Positions 42,701-51,964 are shown, counted from the first letter of the stretch. The stretch: DNA of 64,000 nucleotides from Bacteroidia bacterium (GCA_041391665.1 JAWKNO010000002.1:1364001-1428000); one strand, 5' to 3'. Notes: a model not told the origin generated them from the sequence alone. Numbers and translations: made by a program.

Positions 42701-42857
42701 CAGGCGTAGGGCCGGCATTGATATAAATATCCACGCTGTCGGCTGCCGGATCTGCAGCATTGTGGATGATCTGTACATCTGCAAACTGCGCAAATGTTTT
42801 TAATGAAGGAAAAGCAAAGAGCATCCCTATCACTAATGGTAGCATTAGCTTTTTCAT
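39726..42857 (-). CDS. DUF4397 repeat surface protein with T9SS C-terminal domain
   Basis: A 1043-aa secreted protein. Signal peptide (ends PSLKTFAQ), then four units of about 230 residues. Each begins V(I)HNxADP(A/G)A.(T/S)VDVY(I/V)N and contains a second half with VDI(K/V)V.HGATDAP...(G)YLxVPAAxYxI and LVFASGFL(D/N)PA. The DUF4397 family occurs on surface proteins; here it seems to occur as alternating half-repeats. Units 2 and 3 differ at only about six residues. The last 75 residues are a sorting domain (LSVFPNPASSFTTMSY, NARLVVLDMAGKPVFE, LAAGIYTVVLTTE). The frame is open 55 codons upstream; the ATG at 42857 places the signal peptide correctly. Confidence 0.92.
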   Translation of the reverse strand: MKKLMLPLVIGMLFAFPSLKTFAQFADVQIIHNAADPAADSVDIYINAGPTPAVPDFKFREATPFIQLPAGVTVNVGIAPGNSTGPGDILATFPFTLTSNEKYVVVATGVLNPAMFDATVNGATAIGFDLKVLTPAQTTGTGGNVDIVVAHGATDAPDVDALVNFGTTPLIDNLAYGTFSGYASVPPAEYILNVTPATNNSTIVASYYADLSGLGGGSAVVFASGFLNPANNMNGAAFGLFAALANGTVIELPVVGNARAQVIHNSADPGAATVDVYINYVSDSLKLDDFAFRGATPFVDLPTGYPVSIGIAPSTSTSSSEAIATFTPTLMDGETYLVVANGVLDPSMFAANPDGASTGFTLFLEAGAKEASGNANVDIKVLHGATDAPSVGVNANGGAVVPAAAYSNFTGYLNVPAAAYRIDVTGANAPGTLVAPFYVDASTLGGGATLVFASGFLDPAANMNGPAFGLFAAFADGTVAPLTPVGNARAQVIHNSADPGAATVDVYINYLSDSLKLDDFAFRGATPFVDLPAGYPVSIGIAPPTSTSSSEAIATFTPTLMDGESYLVVANGVLDPTMFAANPDGASTGFTLFLEAGAKEASGNANVDIKVLHGATDAPSVGVNANGGAVVPAAAYSNFTGYLNVPAAEYRIDVTGANAPGTLVAPFYVDASTLGGGATLVFASGFLDPAANMNGPAFGLFAAFADGTVAPLTPVGNARAQVIHNAADPAAATVDVYVNALADTIKLDDFDFRTATPFVDLPTGYELDIVIALPTSTGITDGVVATIPASLASGGSYHIVANGVISPASFAVNPDGIPTAFGLFVADSARETAVGSNVDIKVFHGATDAPTVDVLANYSTPALVSGAAYTDFTGYLSVPAADYDISITPAGQNTTLVATFDADVTGLGGGAGLILASGFLDPATNQNGEGFGLLLVLPDGTSTLLPLATSIKDDLIRADQNLSVFPNPASSFTTMSYTLSQSGNARLVVLDMAGKPVFETKKEKLAAGTYDIDFSAETLAAGIYTVVLTTETTFSVKRLSIIK
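40711..41400 (-). repeat. 690-bp tandem repeat, copy A (inside DUF4397 gene)
   Basis: The segment and the next 690 bp are nearly identical on the nucleotide level, in phase with the reading frame (230 codons). It encodes protein unit 3. Confidence 0.88.
41401..42090 (-). repeat. 690-bp tandem repeat, copy B (inside DUF4397 gene)
   Basis: Nearly identical to copy A and encoding protein unit 2. Landmark sequences such as GCGGGCATTG-CCTACGGG recur exactly 690 bp apart (40701 and 41391), and a diverged version occurs at 42081. Confidence 0.88.
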
Positions 42858-43061
42858 AAAATAGTTGAGTTTTGAGTGAATGGTTAAGTTGAGTACGAGA
42901 AAATGAGTATTAAAAATATTTTGTTTAATTCCTGAATAAAAAAGACTTCCCGGACCATTCCGGCTGAAACAGACGGTGGAGAGCAGGCCCGGGAGCCTTT
43001 GGTTAATGTGCCGTAATGGCACAGAACACTAAACCAACCTTAAAAAACCATGAGAAACATT

Positions 43062-44372
43062 TTACCTTAAAATTACTTTTTGCACTTCCCTTCCAGCGGC
43101 ATGTTCCAGTTCGACCAGATACATGCCTGCCGGCAGGGTTGAAATATCGAGTTTGAATTTGGTTGCTGAGTTTATTTCTGATTGATGCCATACTTTCCCC
43201 TGGATGTCCCGCATACGAAGTGTTGATTTTTCCCAAAAAGGAAGATCAGTCTCGACATACATCAGCGTGTGTACGGGGTTGGGGAAGACTTTGAAGATAG
43301 ATGATTTGTCTATCTGTCTGTCATTTGCCAACGAAATCACAGAATGAGATGAAACATTGCTCACCGGAATAGAAACACCCGCCTTATCTACAAGTGAAAT
43401 CCGTTCTATTTGTATTCCGATATCCTCTAGCCCCTCTTTTTTCCCTGTAATATCATCAATCATGATGGTGATGTCCGCGATTCTGCCATAACCTGCCACT
43501 GCCAGATGATTGGTTCGGGTAATGCCCACATCTACCTGCCCGTCAAGATAAAAGTCTTTGTCTATCGCCTCCAGATCCACGTGCAGATTTCCCAACCAGG
43601 AACTATCATAGCTTACAATCACAGAACCAGAATCAACGATTGCGCCATCATAAGCTAAGCTAAAAGCTATCCCGTACACACTGTCTGCAGGTTGTGCTTC
43701 TGTACCAAGCATAATTGCACCCGTAACAATATCTCCCGGTTCAAAGTTTCCTTGCGGGAAAACCACATAGATAGGAATACCTTCCGTAACTACAGGGCTT
43801 CCCCCCGGAGACTGCACAGGATTAAAATAGTTTTTCCCAATGGCAAAAAAGTCATTCGCATCCACAACGCCGTCTCCATCGGTGTCTGAGTGCACATAGT
43901 TTAATCCGGAAGCAAACGCCTGTGTCCACGCCGGCGCTCCCTGCCCAATGAAGTTGGTGTGAGCGTCTGGCCGAACCATCCCCTGTGCGCCATAAGTAAG
44001 CCCCAGAATCAGCACGTCTGTGTTGTCGGCTACGCCATCTCCATTGGCATCACCTGGCCATACACATTCCGGCATTCCCATGACAAGGATACTGTCTGTA
44101 ACTGTTGTACCGAGTATATCCGTAACACTTAAAATATACACAGATTCCCCCCCAGCAGTCAAAATCGCCAAAGACTGGGTTGTATCGCCTGTATTCCAAA
44201 GAAACGTGTAGGGACCGACCCCACCATTAATCGTTGCATTCAACATAAAAGGTTCTCCCTGGCACAGATACAAAGTGTCAGAAGGGAACGAGACCGAAAG
44301 GTTTGCAAGAACTTTTCCATTGGAAACCCAACAGATTAAACCAGTTATTAGTAAAGTAATCCAGTGTTTCAC
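43062..44372 (-). CDS. Dockerin-like T9SS-secreted protein
   Basis: A 436-aa secreted protein that starts with GTG (in place of ATG), followed by a signal peptide. Domains in order: a SprB/PKD-like beta domain (residues about 30-100, DTLYLCQGEPFMLNATINGG), two calcium-loop EF-hand/dockerin-like repeats (DANGDGVADNTDVLILG and DTDGDGVVDANDFFAIG), a cohesin-like beta-sandwich (GDIVTGAIMLG...), and a type A sorting domain (FKVFPNPVHTLMYVETD ... LPAGMYLVELEHAAG). Probably surface-exposed; function unknown. It is upstream of the DUF4397 gene on the same strand. Confidence 0.87.
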   Translation of the reverse strand: MKHWITLLITGLICWVSNGKVLANLSVSFPSDTLYLCQGEPFMLNATINGGVGPYTFLWNTGDTTQSLAILTAGGESVYILSVTDILGTTVTDSILVMGMPECVWPGDANGDGVADNTDVLILGLTYGAQGMVRPDAHTNFIGQGAPAWTQAFASGLNYVHSDTDGDGVVDANDFFAIGKNYFNPVQSPGGSPVVTEGIPIYVVFPQGNFEPGDIVTGAIMLGTEAQPADSVYGIAFSLAYDGAIVDSGSVIVSYDSSWLGNLHVDLEAIDKDFYLDGQVDVGITRTNHLAVAGYGRIADITIMIDDITGKKEGLEDIGIQIERISLVDKAGVSIPVSNVSSHSVISLANDRQIDKSSIFKVFPNPVHTLMYVETDLPFWEKSTLRMRDIQGKVWHQSEINSATKFKLDISTLPAGMYLVELEHAAGREVQKVILR

Positions 44373-44567
44373 GAGGTTGATGTTTTAAGGTTTTGTCTAA
44401 TGTTCACGACTAAATAATCGATAAATCGGGGGAATTGTTTAAACAAACTTTGTACAGATTTTTTCAATTCTGGGATATAAAGCAAAAAGAATATTTTTAT
44501 AAATCGCTCATATTCAAAAACAAATACCCACAATCAATGGTTTATTCTGTAAAATAATTGTTTAACA

Positions 44568-46013
44568 ATGTCTCAGCGAAGGTTAATCAAAATGCTTTTA
44601 CCCCTGACTGCCACGGAAATCCGGCAGTTTCTCACCTATGTAGAGTCACCCTATTTCAACCGCAATGAAAAACTTGTGAAGCTGGCGGCATATCTGCACA
44701 AACTCTATCCCCATTTTCCGGAAAAAAAACTTACTCATGAGATTTTGTTCAAAGTGTTGTATGGAAAAACTGCCCCGGTAAATGAGCAGCAGGTGCACGA
44801 CCACCTTTCGTTGCTGCTCAGGCTGCTTGAAGACTTTTTTGCCCAGATGGCATTTGAGGACGATCCCGGCGGAAAATTTACCTGCCTGCTCACAACACTT
44901 CGAAACAAAAATTTACCCAAACACTTTTACCGGGTTTACCAAAAAGCAGAAGACCAATTGCTAACGGAAACCCCATTTACCGATGACTATCTCCACCTCC
45001 ATCGTATTGAACAGCAGGCAGAGGCTTTCTCCGGGCAGTTTCAAAACCGGGGGGCCAACCAACTCTTGCAGGATCAACTCACCCATTTGGATATATACTT
45101 TCTATCTGTAAAGCTCCGGACCACCTGTGAAATGCTCAACCGGAGCAATATCATCAAAACAGAATATAAGTCAGAAATGTCCCGGGAAATCCACAGCTAT
45201 CTGCTCCATGGAAACAGCCCCTATCTGAATATTCCCTTTATCGCGATATATTTTCAGATTTACCTTACCCTTACAGAGCCAGAAAATCAGGTGTATTATC
45301 AAAATCTGGCAGAAGGATTGCGCCGATATGCCGGCAAACTACCTGCGTCAGAAGCCTATACGATGTATGCTTTTGCGCAGAATTACTGTATCAAACAGAT
45401 CAACCGCGGCAATCCTCAGTACCTTCACGAGCTTTTTATGCTTTACCAGCAGCTTTTGGCAGAAGGGATTTTGTTGGAAAGTGGATTTCTTGCCCCCGAG
45501 CATTATAAAAACATCACCACTGTCGGACTCCGGATGAAGGCGTTTGACTGGGTGACAGAATTTTTGGAAACATACAAAGACAAACTCCCGCATGAATCCA
45601 GGGAAAACGCTTACAATTACAATCTGAGTGTATTTTACTATGAAAAAGGACAGTATCGGGAGGCGATGAAACTCCTGCAGCAGGTTGACTTCTCCGATGT
45701 GTATTACCATTTAGGGGCAAAGTCTGTATTGCTGAAAGTATTTTTTGAGATGCAGGACGACGATTCGCTCAAATACCACATATTAGCGTTTAAGGCATTT
45801 TTGAAGCGAAACAGAAGGATTTCCAGCTTTCATTATGAAGGACATCTGAACTTATTGCTCATGGTCAGTAAGGTAGCCAGAATACGAAGAATGAAACCCC
45901 GGCTGATGGTGGAGGAATTTGAGCTTCGGAGAAGCGAATTATTAGCCAATATCAAAGCTGCGGGAAACATTCCCAATGCCAGTTGGCTCAGGCAGCAAAC
46001 TGAAAAATTATAG
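44568..46013 (+). CDS. Alpha-helical cytoplasmic protein of unknown function, paralogue 1
   Basis: A 481-aa protein, no signal peptide, almost entirely alpha-helical with TPR-like pairs in its second half (AYNYNLSVFYYEKGQYREAMKLLQQVD). The N-terminus (LLPLTATEIRQFLTYVESPYFNRNEKLVKLAAYLHKLYP, then FKVLYG, then HDHLSLLLRLLEDFFAQM) is laid out like that of the protein encoded at 58060-59643, suggesting a family restricted to this lineage. The 3' end overlaps the convergent trehalose gene by 6 bp. No catalytic motif. Confidence 0.78.
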   Translation: MSQRRLIKMLLPLTATEIRQFLTYVESPYFNRNEKLVKLAAYLHKLYPHFPEKKLTHEILFKVLYGKTAPVNEQQVHDHLSLLLRLLEDFFAQMAFEDDPGGKFTCLLTTLRNKNLPKHFYRVYQKAEDQLLTETPFTDDYLHLHRIEQQAEAFSGQFQNRGANQLLQDQLTHLDIYFLSVKLRTTCEMLNRSNIIKTEYKSEMSREIHSYLLHGNSPYLNIPFIAIYFQIYLTLTEPENQVYYQNLAEGLRRYAGKLPASEAYTMYAFAQNYCIKQINRGNPQYLHELFMLYQQLLAEGILLESGFLAPEHYKNITTVGLRMKAFDWVTEFLETYKDKLPHESRENAYNYNLSVFYYEKGQYREAMKLLQQVDFSDVYYHLGAKSVLLKVFFEMQDDDSLKYHILAFKAFLKRNRRISSFHYEGHLNLLLMVSKVARIRRMKPRLMVEEFELRRSELLANIKAAGNIPNASWLRQQTEKL

Positions 46014-48185
46014 GGAAGACAGTTTGGTCAGCAATTCACGTGCTTCTTCCACGGAGCGAAGCTTAAATTTTGCCTGCGTTTGTGCCAGCCCAACTTTGAC
46101 TGTATAAGCGTGTTTGGGTACTGCATTGAAGGTATCCTCGTCAGTATGGTCATCTCCGATGGCAAGAATAAAGTCCCACTTCTTGCGGTTGAGCCAGATA
46201 GAAGCGGCTTTCCCTTTGTTTACCCCTGCATTTCTAATCTCTACCACTTTATTTCCTTCCAAAACCTGAAGATCGTGGTTTGCGGTAAGGTAGATCAGTT
46301 CATCCCGAATCTCCCGCACCCTGTTTGCCCCCAATTCATTATCAATTCGCCGATAATGCCAGGCAAGCGTATAGTCTTTTTCTTCGATAAACGAACCGGG
46401 CGTCCGCTGTACCAGATTTTCCAGCAAAGGCATGACGGCAGGTTTCCAGGTGTCGATGACATTTTCATTGAGCTGCCAGTCATTATTCCGCCAAAGCCAT
46501 ACCCCATGCTCAGAGACTATTTCAATTCCTGCATCTCCAAACCATTCCTTCAATGTATGCCGGTCCCGCCCGCTAATGATGACCACGTAGGTATCTTTCT
46601 GATTTTTTAGCAGCCGGAGCGTTTCAAGCAAATGTTCATCAGGAGAAGCTGCCGAAGGCTCATTTTTAAAACCAACCAGTGTGCCGTCATAGTCGAGCAA
46701 CAACAATCGGGAGGATGCGGACTGAAAATCGTGAATCAGTTTTTCAAGACTACCCTCATTTAGAAGCTTGGTCTGGCGGTCTTTCTGGAGTTTTTTCACT
46801 TCGGTAAGTTGTTGAATAAAGTTATTTGCCCAGTGTTTGATGTTATACTGGGACAAGCGTCGCTGCATTTCGGTCAGTGTCCTTGCCTGTTCTTCCTCAC
46901 TCATTTCCATCGCTGTAGTGAGCGCCCTTTCAATGTCATTGATGTCGTTGGGATTAATAATCAGGGCATCAGACAATTCGGAGGAAGCACCTGCCATTTC
47001 ACTTAAGATGAGTACGCCTCTTTTGCTATCCTCTTTGGTTGCGACAAATTCTTTTGCAACCAGATTCATCCCGTCCCGGAGAGGTGTTATCAGTGCTATA
47101 TGGGAAGACCGGTAGAGGGCGATAAGACTATTGAAAGGGAAAGATCGGTAATAGTACCGGATAGGAATCCAGTTAAATGTACCATAAGATCCGTTGATCC
47201 GCCCGACCAATTCGTCAATTTCCACTTTCAGAGACTTGTATTGCGCAACATTGGAGCGGGAGGGTACCACAATCAGCACCAGTGAGACCTTGCCGTGATA
47301 TTTTTTATTTCTTTTGAGAAACAGCTCGTAGGCTTTGATCCTTTGCGGGATTCCTTTCGAATAATCCAGGCGGTCTATCGAGAGAATCAACTTCTGCTTT
47401 TGGCTGTACTCACGTATATACCGCACTTCTTCCGAAACTGCTTCCTCCTGGTCGGGATGTGCATATTTTTCATAATCAATCCCCATTGGGAATACATCGA
47501 CATTGGCGATGCGGTTGTCAACCATCAGCTTACCAAAACTGTGCTCATAGCCGGTAATGCGATACGCCGCGCTGAGAAAGTGCCGCATATAGCCAAAAGT
47601 ATGAAAGCCAATCTGGTCTGCACCGGCTATGCCTTCGAGTAGTTCTTCCCGCCAGGGCAGGGTACGAAAAATTTCATATGAAGGGAACGGAATATGGAGA
47701 AAAAAACCAATCGACAAATCCGGAAACTCTTTGCGAAGCATGCCCGGGACCAGCATCAGTTGGTAATCGTGAATCCAGACCGTATCGTCTTTTTCAATCG
47801 TAGCGGCTACAACATTTGCAAAATGCTGGTTGACAGACTTATACGCATTCCAGTATTCGTCCCGGTAAACCGTATACTGGGTAAAATAGTGGAAGTGCGG
47901 CCATATCGTTTTATTACTGAAGCCCTCATAGAAATCTTCGACTTCCTGCTGACTGAGAAATACCGGCACCATGCCATCACGGTAAAACTGGTAGGAGATG
48001 GATTCTCTTTCCAGTTCGTCCTCTACAGGATTACCCGGCCAGCCAACCCATATTCTTTTTGAAGGACTGTCCAGCGATTTCAATCCGGTAGCCAGTCCGC
48101 CGGCACTGGGATGATAAATCAATTCACCCTGTTTACGGTCAATGGTTACAGGCAAGCGGTTGGAAACAATGATAATTCGCGACAT
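46008..48185 (-). CDS. otsA/otsB fusion: Bifunctional trehalose-6-phosphate synthase/phosphatase
   Basis: A 725-aa fusion making trehalose from UDP-glucose and glucose-6-phosphate in two steps. Residues 1 to about 470: GT20 synthase with WVGWPGNP, IWVHDYQLMLVP-type motif (VWIHDYQLMLVPGML), the nucleotide-binding IDRLDYSKGIPQR and TPLRDGMNLVAKEF. Residues about 495-725: HAD-family phosphatase with LLLLDYDGTL, ISGRDR, and AIGDDHTDEDTF. Fused TPS-TPP proteins occur in Bacteroidota and eukaryotes. It is divergent from mpl. Confidence 0.95.
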   Translation of the reverse strand: MSRIIIVSNRLPVTIDRKQGELIYHPSAGGLATGLKSLDSPSKRIWVGWPGNPVEDELERESISYQFYRDGMVPVFLSQQEVEDFYEGFSNKTIWPHFHYFTQYTVYRDEYWNAYKSVNQHFANVVAATIEKDDTVWIHDYQLMLVPGMLRKEFPDLSIGFFLHIPFPSYEIFRTLPWREELLEGIAGADQIGFHTFGYMRHFLSAAYRITGYEHSFGKLMVDNRIANVDVFPMGIDYEKYAHPDQEEAVSEEVRYIREYSQKQKLILSIDRLDYSKGIPQRIKAYELFLKRNKKYHGKVSLVLIVVPSRSNVAQYKSLKVEIDELVGRINGSYGTFNWIPIRYYYRSFPFNSLIALYRSSHIALITPLRDGMNLVAKEFVATKEDSKRGVLILSEMAGASSELSDALIINPNDINDIERALTTAMEMSEEEQARTLTEMQRRLSQYNIKHWANNFIQQLTEVKKLQKDRQTKLLNEGSLEKLIHDFQSASSRLLLLDYDGTLVGFKNEPSAASPDEHLLETLRLLKNQKDTYVVIISGRDRHTLKEWFGDAGIEIVSEHGVWLWRNNDWQLNENVIDTWKPAVMPLLENLVQRTPGSFIEEKDYTLAWHYRRIDNELGANRVREIRDELIYLTANHDLQVLEGNKVVEIRNAGVNKGKAASIWLNRKKWDFILAIGDDHTDEDTFNAVPKHAYTVKVGLAQTQAKFKLRSVEEARELLTKLSSL

Positions 48186-48267
48186 ATGTAAAACAAATTA
48201 CCGGCTATCATAGCAAAGTTGCAACTAAATCCGCGATTTGTTACAGATTCGTTTCTAATTGCGATTA

Positions 48268-48298
48268 TTTGAAATATGATTACTTTTGCGAAAGCAAT
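48268..48298 (+). promoter_or_regulatory. Bacteroidota-type promoter for mpl
   Basis: TTTG (48268-48271), a 19-nt spacer and TACTTTTG (48291-48298) match the consensus at every conserved position. The transcript would start about 12 nt before the ATG at 48317. Confidence 0.8.
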
Positions 48299-48316
48299 TT
48301 TCTACCGATACAATTA

Positions 48317-49666
48317 ATGAGAGTTCACTTCATTGCACTGGGAGGAAGCATTATGCATAGTCTGGCTATTTCACTGGCTCAGACCGGATATCAGGTGAGT
48401 GGGTCCGATGATCAGATCTATGACCCTGCCTATACAAAGTTGAAAAACGCCGGCCTTCTTCCTGAAAAGGAAGGCTGGGATCCGGACAGAATCACGGAAG
48501 ATATTGATGCAGTAGTGCTTGGGATGCATGCGTTTGACGATAACCCTGAACTTAATCGTGCCAAAGCACTGGGGTTAAATATTGTCTCTTTCCCCGAATT
48601 TATCTATCAGCAGTCGCTCAACAAACACCGCATTGTTGTTGCCGGAAGTTATGGTAAAACTACGGTTACCTCTATGATTATGCATGTGTTGCGGGGAGTG
48701 GGGCGAAAGTTTGACTATATGGTCGGGGCCGAAGTACCGGGCTTTGACAATCCGGTAAGGATTACGCCTGATGCGCCGCTGATCGTCATGGAGGGCGATG
48801 AATACCTCGCGTCCAAACTCGATATGCGGCCAAAATTTCTCCTGTATCACCCACATATTGCAGTTATTACGGGTATCTCGTGGGATCATATCAATGTTTT
48901 CCCTACTGAAAAAGAGTATAACTATCAGTTTGCCCGACTCCTTCAGTCTATGGAAAAGGCGGCAGATATTATCTACAACCAGGAGGATAAACTTCTGTCT
49001 GCCATGGTAAAAGAATACGTGGATGAGTCCTGCCAGTATCCGCATCCTTTTTCGGTACCTTCCTACAAGGTCAGAGAGGGCATATATGAGATCAAAATTG
49101 AGGGCGAGAAGGCAGCAGTCAAAATGATCGGCAAACACAATATGGCCAATATTGCTGCTGCCTGGGAGGTATGTAACCTCCTGAGTGTGGAGATTACTGA
49201 TTTCATGAAACATATTGCCACCTTCACAGGGGCAGCACTCCGGATGGAGACTGTTTCCGATACGCCGGGAAAGCTTATCATTAAAGACTATGCGCATGCA
49301 CCGGCAAAAGTGGAGGCTACTGTAGCAGCTGTAAGGGAAAAGTTTAAAGGGCAGAATCTTATTGCCTGCGTTGAGCTCCATACTTTTTCCAGCCTCAATA
49401 AAAACTACCTCCCACTGTATAAAAATACGCTGAAAAAAGCCGACCATAAGATCGTGTATGTCAATCCCCATGCGCTTGAAAAACGACGCATGCCAGCCAT
49501 ATCACATTCTGACCTGACAGCAGCTTTTGGAGAAAAATCGCTGGTCTATGCAACCAGTCCCGATGAACTCCGGGCGGCCATTAAACAAGCGGTGACAGGC
49601 AATGATGTGATCCTGATGATGTCTTCAGGCAATTTTGGAGAGACAAACCTCGCCGACCTGGGGTAG
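48317..49666 (+). CDS. mpl: UDP-N-acetylmuramate tripeptide ligase Mpl
   Basis: Peptidoglycan recycling ligase that joins recovered L-Ala-gamma-D-Glu-mDAP tripeptide to UDP-MurNAc; 449 aa. N-terminal MVHFIALGGSIMHSLAISLAQ-like segment (VHFIALGG with SIMHSLA, typical of Mpl rather than MurC), P-loop GSYGKTTVTSM, VMEGDEYLAS, GISWDHINVFPT and, in the C-terminal domain, KDYAHAPAKVEATVAAV. The ATG at 48317 sits just after a strong promoter; the longer frame would begin inside it. Confidence 0.92.
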   Translation: MRVHFIALGGSIMHSLAISLAQTGYQVSGSDDQIYDPAYTKLKNAGLLPEKEGWDPDRITEDIDAVVLGMHAFDDNPELNRAKALGLNIVSFPEFIYQQSLNKHRIVVAGSYGKTTVTSMIMHVLRGVGRKFDYMVGAEVPGFDNPVRITPDAPLIVMEGDEYLASKLDMRPKFLLYHPHIAVITGISWDHINVFPTEKEYNYQFARLLQSMEKAADIIYNQEDKLLSAMVKEYVDESCQYPHPFSVPSYKVREGIYEIKIEGEKAAVKMIGKHNMANIAAAWEVCNLLSVEITDFMKHIATFTGAALRMETVSDTPGKLIIKDYAHAPAKVEATVAAVREKFKGQNLIACVELHTFSSLNKNYLPLYKNTLKKADHKIVYVNPHALEKRRMPAISHSDLTAAFGEKSLVYATSPDELRAAIKQAVTGNDVILMMSSGNFGETNLADLG

Positions 49667-49669
49667 TGG

Positions 49670-50797
49670 CTATTGTTGAGTTAGCGTATTATGAATGGTT
49701 TCCAGCAAACCGCCCTGATTTTTGTCCCCTGACAATTGCCAGAACATGATTCCCCCCAGTTTATGCTCCTGTGCGTAGCGGGTTTTGGTAGCAATAGAGC
49801 TAAGGTCGTCGAAAGTTGCAAACAATTGCTTGTCCGCATTATACGCATAGGGAGCTTGTGCCACAGAGTCCCAGTAGATTACAAATCCAGGATTTTCCTC
49901 AAAAAAAGAATCCAGACGATTGTACCGGACAGATTGCTTAAATTTTCCGGGGTGATAGAGGCCATGATCTTCGTCTGCAACATTTTCCCATACCCTGGCA
50001 TAAAAAGCAGCACCGATGACCATCTTTTGCGTGGAAACACCGATTGAATCCAGATAATGAACGGCATGGTCTGTAGATTCAACCTGCCCCGTCGTCGAAA
50101 ACAAAGCGGTATGATGCCCCGTCGTTGGGCTGTTTCCATTGATCAGATCATAGGTCATGAGATTTACGTTGTTTACCAGGGGCATCACCTGGTCCCATTC
50201 CACAGATTCCGCTAAAAATTTCTCAAATCCGCCTGCGGCAAAGCTGATAATAAAATCCTCGCCGAGCGTTTCCCGCAATTCCTTTACCAGCAGCGTGAAA
50301 TTGTGTTTGTCTTCCGGTTTATAGGGATGGTCAGGATACCCCGAAATGGCCGGATATTCCCAGTCCAGGTCGAGACCATCTATATTAAAATCTTGTGCCA
50401 GCGATTTGACCGATTGAGAAAATTCTTTTCGCCCGGCCTCCGACGAAAACACCTCTGAGCAGGTTTCGCAGCCACCCCAACCTCCCAGTGAAAGCAAAAT
50501 TTTCAGTTTTGGATGGGAAGATTTAAGCGCAACCAGCTGTTCAATCGCTGTTGTGTCTTCCGCATTGTCAATGGTAAGTTTATTTCCGGACAGATGACAA
50601 AAGCTGTGAATGATCTGATCCAGGGCCTGTATCTGATAGTCGTCGCCATTGATCGGTTTGCCACTGTAGTAGGCTATCACTTTTGTACCGGAATCAGCGG
50701 CTTCATCAGTTGGTCCGGAGGCCGGGGGTTGGCAGGCAGACAGAACGCAAAATCCGTAAATCAGGATGAGGAAAAATTGGGTGTAGATAGTTTTCAT
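49670..50797 (-). CDS. GH18 chitinase-like lipoprotein
   Basis: A 375-aa glycoside hydrolase family 18 enzyme. A lipoprotein signal (IYGFCVLSAC) indicates envelope attachment. The catalytic motif DGLDLDWEYP carries the DxxDxDxE acid Glu; flanking patterns are FCHLSGN, LSLGGWGGCETCSEVF, and the terminal LGGIMFWQLSGDK. Probable substrate is chitin or a related beta-1,4-GlcNAc glycan. The upstream in-frame extension of 49 codons is discarded because the lipoprotein signal starts at 50797. Confidence 0.93.
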   Translation of the reverse strand: MKTIYTQFFLILIYGFCVLSACQPPASGPTDEAADSGTKVIAYYSGKPINGDDYQIQALDQIIHSFCHLSGNKLTIDNAEDTTAIEQLVALKSSHPKLKILLSLGGWGGCETCSEVFSSEAGRKEFSQSVKSLAQDFNIDGLDLDWEYPAISGYPDHPYKPEDKHNFTLLVKELRETLGEDFIISFAAGGFEKFLAESVEWDQVMPLVNNVNLMTYDLINGNSPTTGHHTALFSTTGQVESTDHAVHYLDSIGVSTQKMVIGAAFYARVWENVADEDHGLYHPGKFKQSVRYNRLDSFFEENPGFVIYWDSVAQAPYAYNADKQLFATFDDLSSIATKTRYAQEHKLGGIMFWQLSGDKNQGGLLETIHNTLTQQ

Positions 50798-50962
50798 AAA
50801 AAGGTAGTTAGTCTTCGAATATAAATCTTTTCGCAGGAAAAAACCTAAAGTACAGCAATCGTGCAAATGCGCTTCATGGTAAAAACATGTGAAAAACTTG
50901 TGGAAATCGTATGTGCCTGAATCTGAGCAGGAAAGCAGAAACAAGCATTTTGGGGGTAAACA

Positions 50963-51754
50963 ATGAACAGGGAACGGCGTAAATTGAGGTATCCTCTGGC
51001 TGAAGATTGTTCCACCCTTTTAACACAAAATGCTATGCTGAAAAACCGTACACAAATCCGGAAGCAGCCGGTAAAAGCTGGAAAAGCGATTACGCTGCAA
51101 CTGCCTGCATTGAACCTGCGTTCCCTTCGGTTGAAAGGTCTGGCACTGCTGATAGTCATGAGTAATATGGGCACGCATTATTTGCTGAACCCCCGTTTTC
51201 CCGGCCAAAAACCACCCGCAGAGCGTTTGTATCTGTTGGGAGAAGCGCAGCGGTATATTGCAGACCTGGAAGCATTTGAGACCAGGGTACGGCTTGCAGC
51301 GAGAAACCTTCAGGTTCCACCCGAATGGCTGATGGCAGTCATCTTTTCCGAGTCTGGATTTGACAGTTCAGCGCTAAACCGAAAAGGGAGTGGGGCAGTG
51401 GGATTGATCCAGTTTATGCCTGCTACGGCAAAGGAATTGAAAACCGGAGGCGTATCACTGGCAGAGATGGATCCGGTAACACAGCTGGATTATGTTGAGC
51501 AATATTTTACCCAGGTAAGGGAGCGTTATGGCGCCTATGCAAGCCTCACAGATTTTTATCTGGCCGTGTTGTATCCCAAGGCAAGAGGGGAGGAGGATTA
51601 CTGTTATGCCTTGTATGCCGCCCCTTCACAGGCCTATCAGCAGAATAAAGGATTGGATGAAAACCGGGATGGCGTTGTGACGGTGAGTGATATTGACAAG
51701 CGGATGCGGCGATTGTTTACAAAAGCCTATGAGAAAAGTCCGGAAGTAGAGTGA
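50963..51754 (+). CDS. Lytic transglycosylase (SLT domain), membrane-anchored
   Basis: A 263-aa protein. A basic N-terminal region of about 55 residues precedes one membrane helix (residues about 60-75). An SLT-fold domain follows: EWLMAVIFSESGFDSSALNRKGSGAVGLIQFMPATA, where Glu of SES is the catalytic acid, and DFYLAVLYPKA. It cleaves the glycan strand of peptidoglycan. The true start could also be the ATG at 51035. An EF-like DENRDGVVTVSDID segment lies near the C-terminus, unusual for this family. Confidence 0.85.
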   Translation: MNRERRKLRYPLAEDCSTLLTQNAMLKNRTQIRKQPVKAGKAITLQLPALNLRSLRLKGLALLIVMSNMGTHYLLNPRFPGQKPPAERLYLLGEAQRYIADLEAFETRVRLAARNLQVPPEWLMAVIFSESGFDSSALNRKGSGAVGLIQFMPATAKELKTGGVSLAEMDPVTQLDYVEQYFTQVRERYGAYASLTDFYLAVLYPKARGEEDYCYALYAAPSQAYQQNKGLDENRDGVVTVSDIDKRMRRLFTKAYEKSPEVE

Positions 51755-51759
51755 AAAGA

Positions 51760-51788
51760 AATGGCGGGTCATACGGCCCGCCATTTTT
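51760..51788 (+). terminator. Terminator after the lytic transglycosylase gene
   Basis: A 9-bp perfect stem AATGGCGGG / CCCGCCATT with an 8-nt loop is followed by TTT; it lies 6 bp after the stop. Confidence 0.9.
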
Positions 51789-51815
51789 ATCTATCAGATA
51801 AACACGCAAACACCA

Positions 51816-51956
51816 TTAAAAAAAATAGGTGAGTTGCGTTTTAGGTTTTGTATGAGCACGGGTTGCAGGGTTTACCAGGCTGGCAATTTTGGTTATGATG
51901 GAGAGGTAAACAATCCAGGCAACAGAAATCAAGAAAAAAATCGCGAGTGTAAGCAT
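51816..51956 (-). CDS. Small single-pass membrane protein, 46 aa
   Basis: A reading frame too short for usual annotation. Translation gives M-LTLAIFFLISVAWIVYLSI, a single strong membrane helix, then a basic, polar tail (TRAHTKPKTQLTYFF). The ATG lies 9 bp beyond a perfect 10-bp inverted repeat. The hydrophobic helix followed by a charged tail is typical of true small membrane proteins, but no homologue can be checked here. Confidence 0.4.
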   Translation of the reverse strand: MLTLAIFFLISVAWIVYLSIITKIASLVNPATRAHTKPKTQLTYFF

Positions 51957-51964
51957 GGTATATA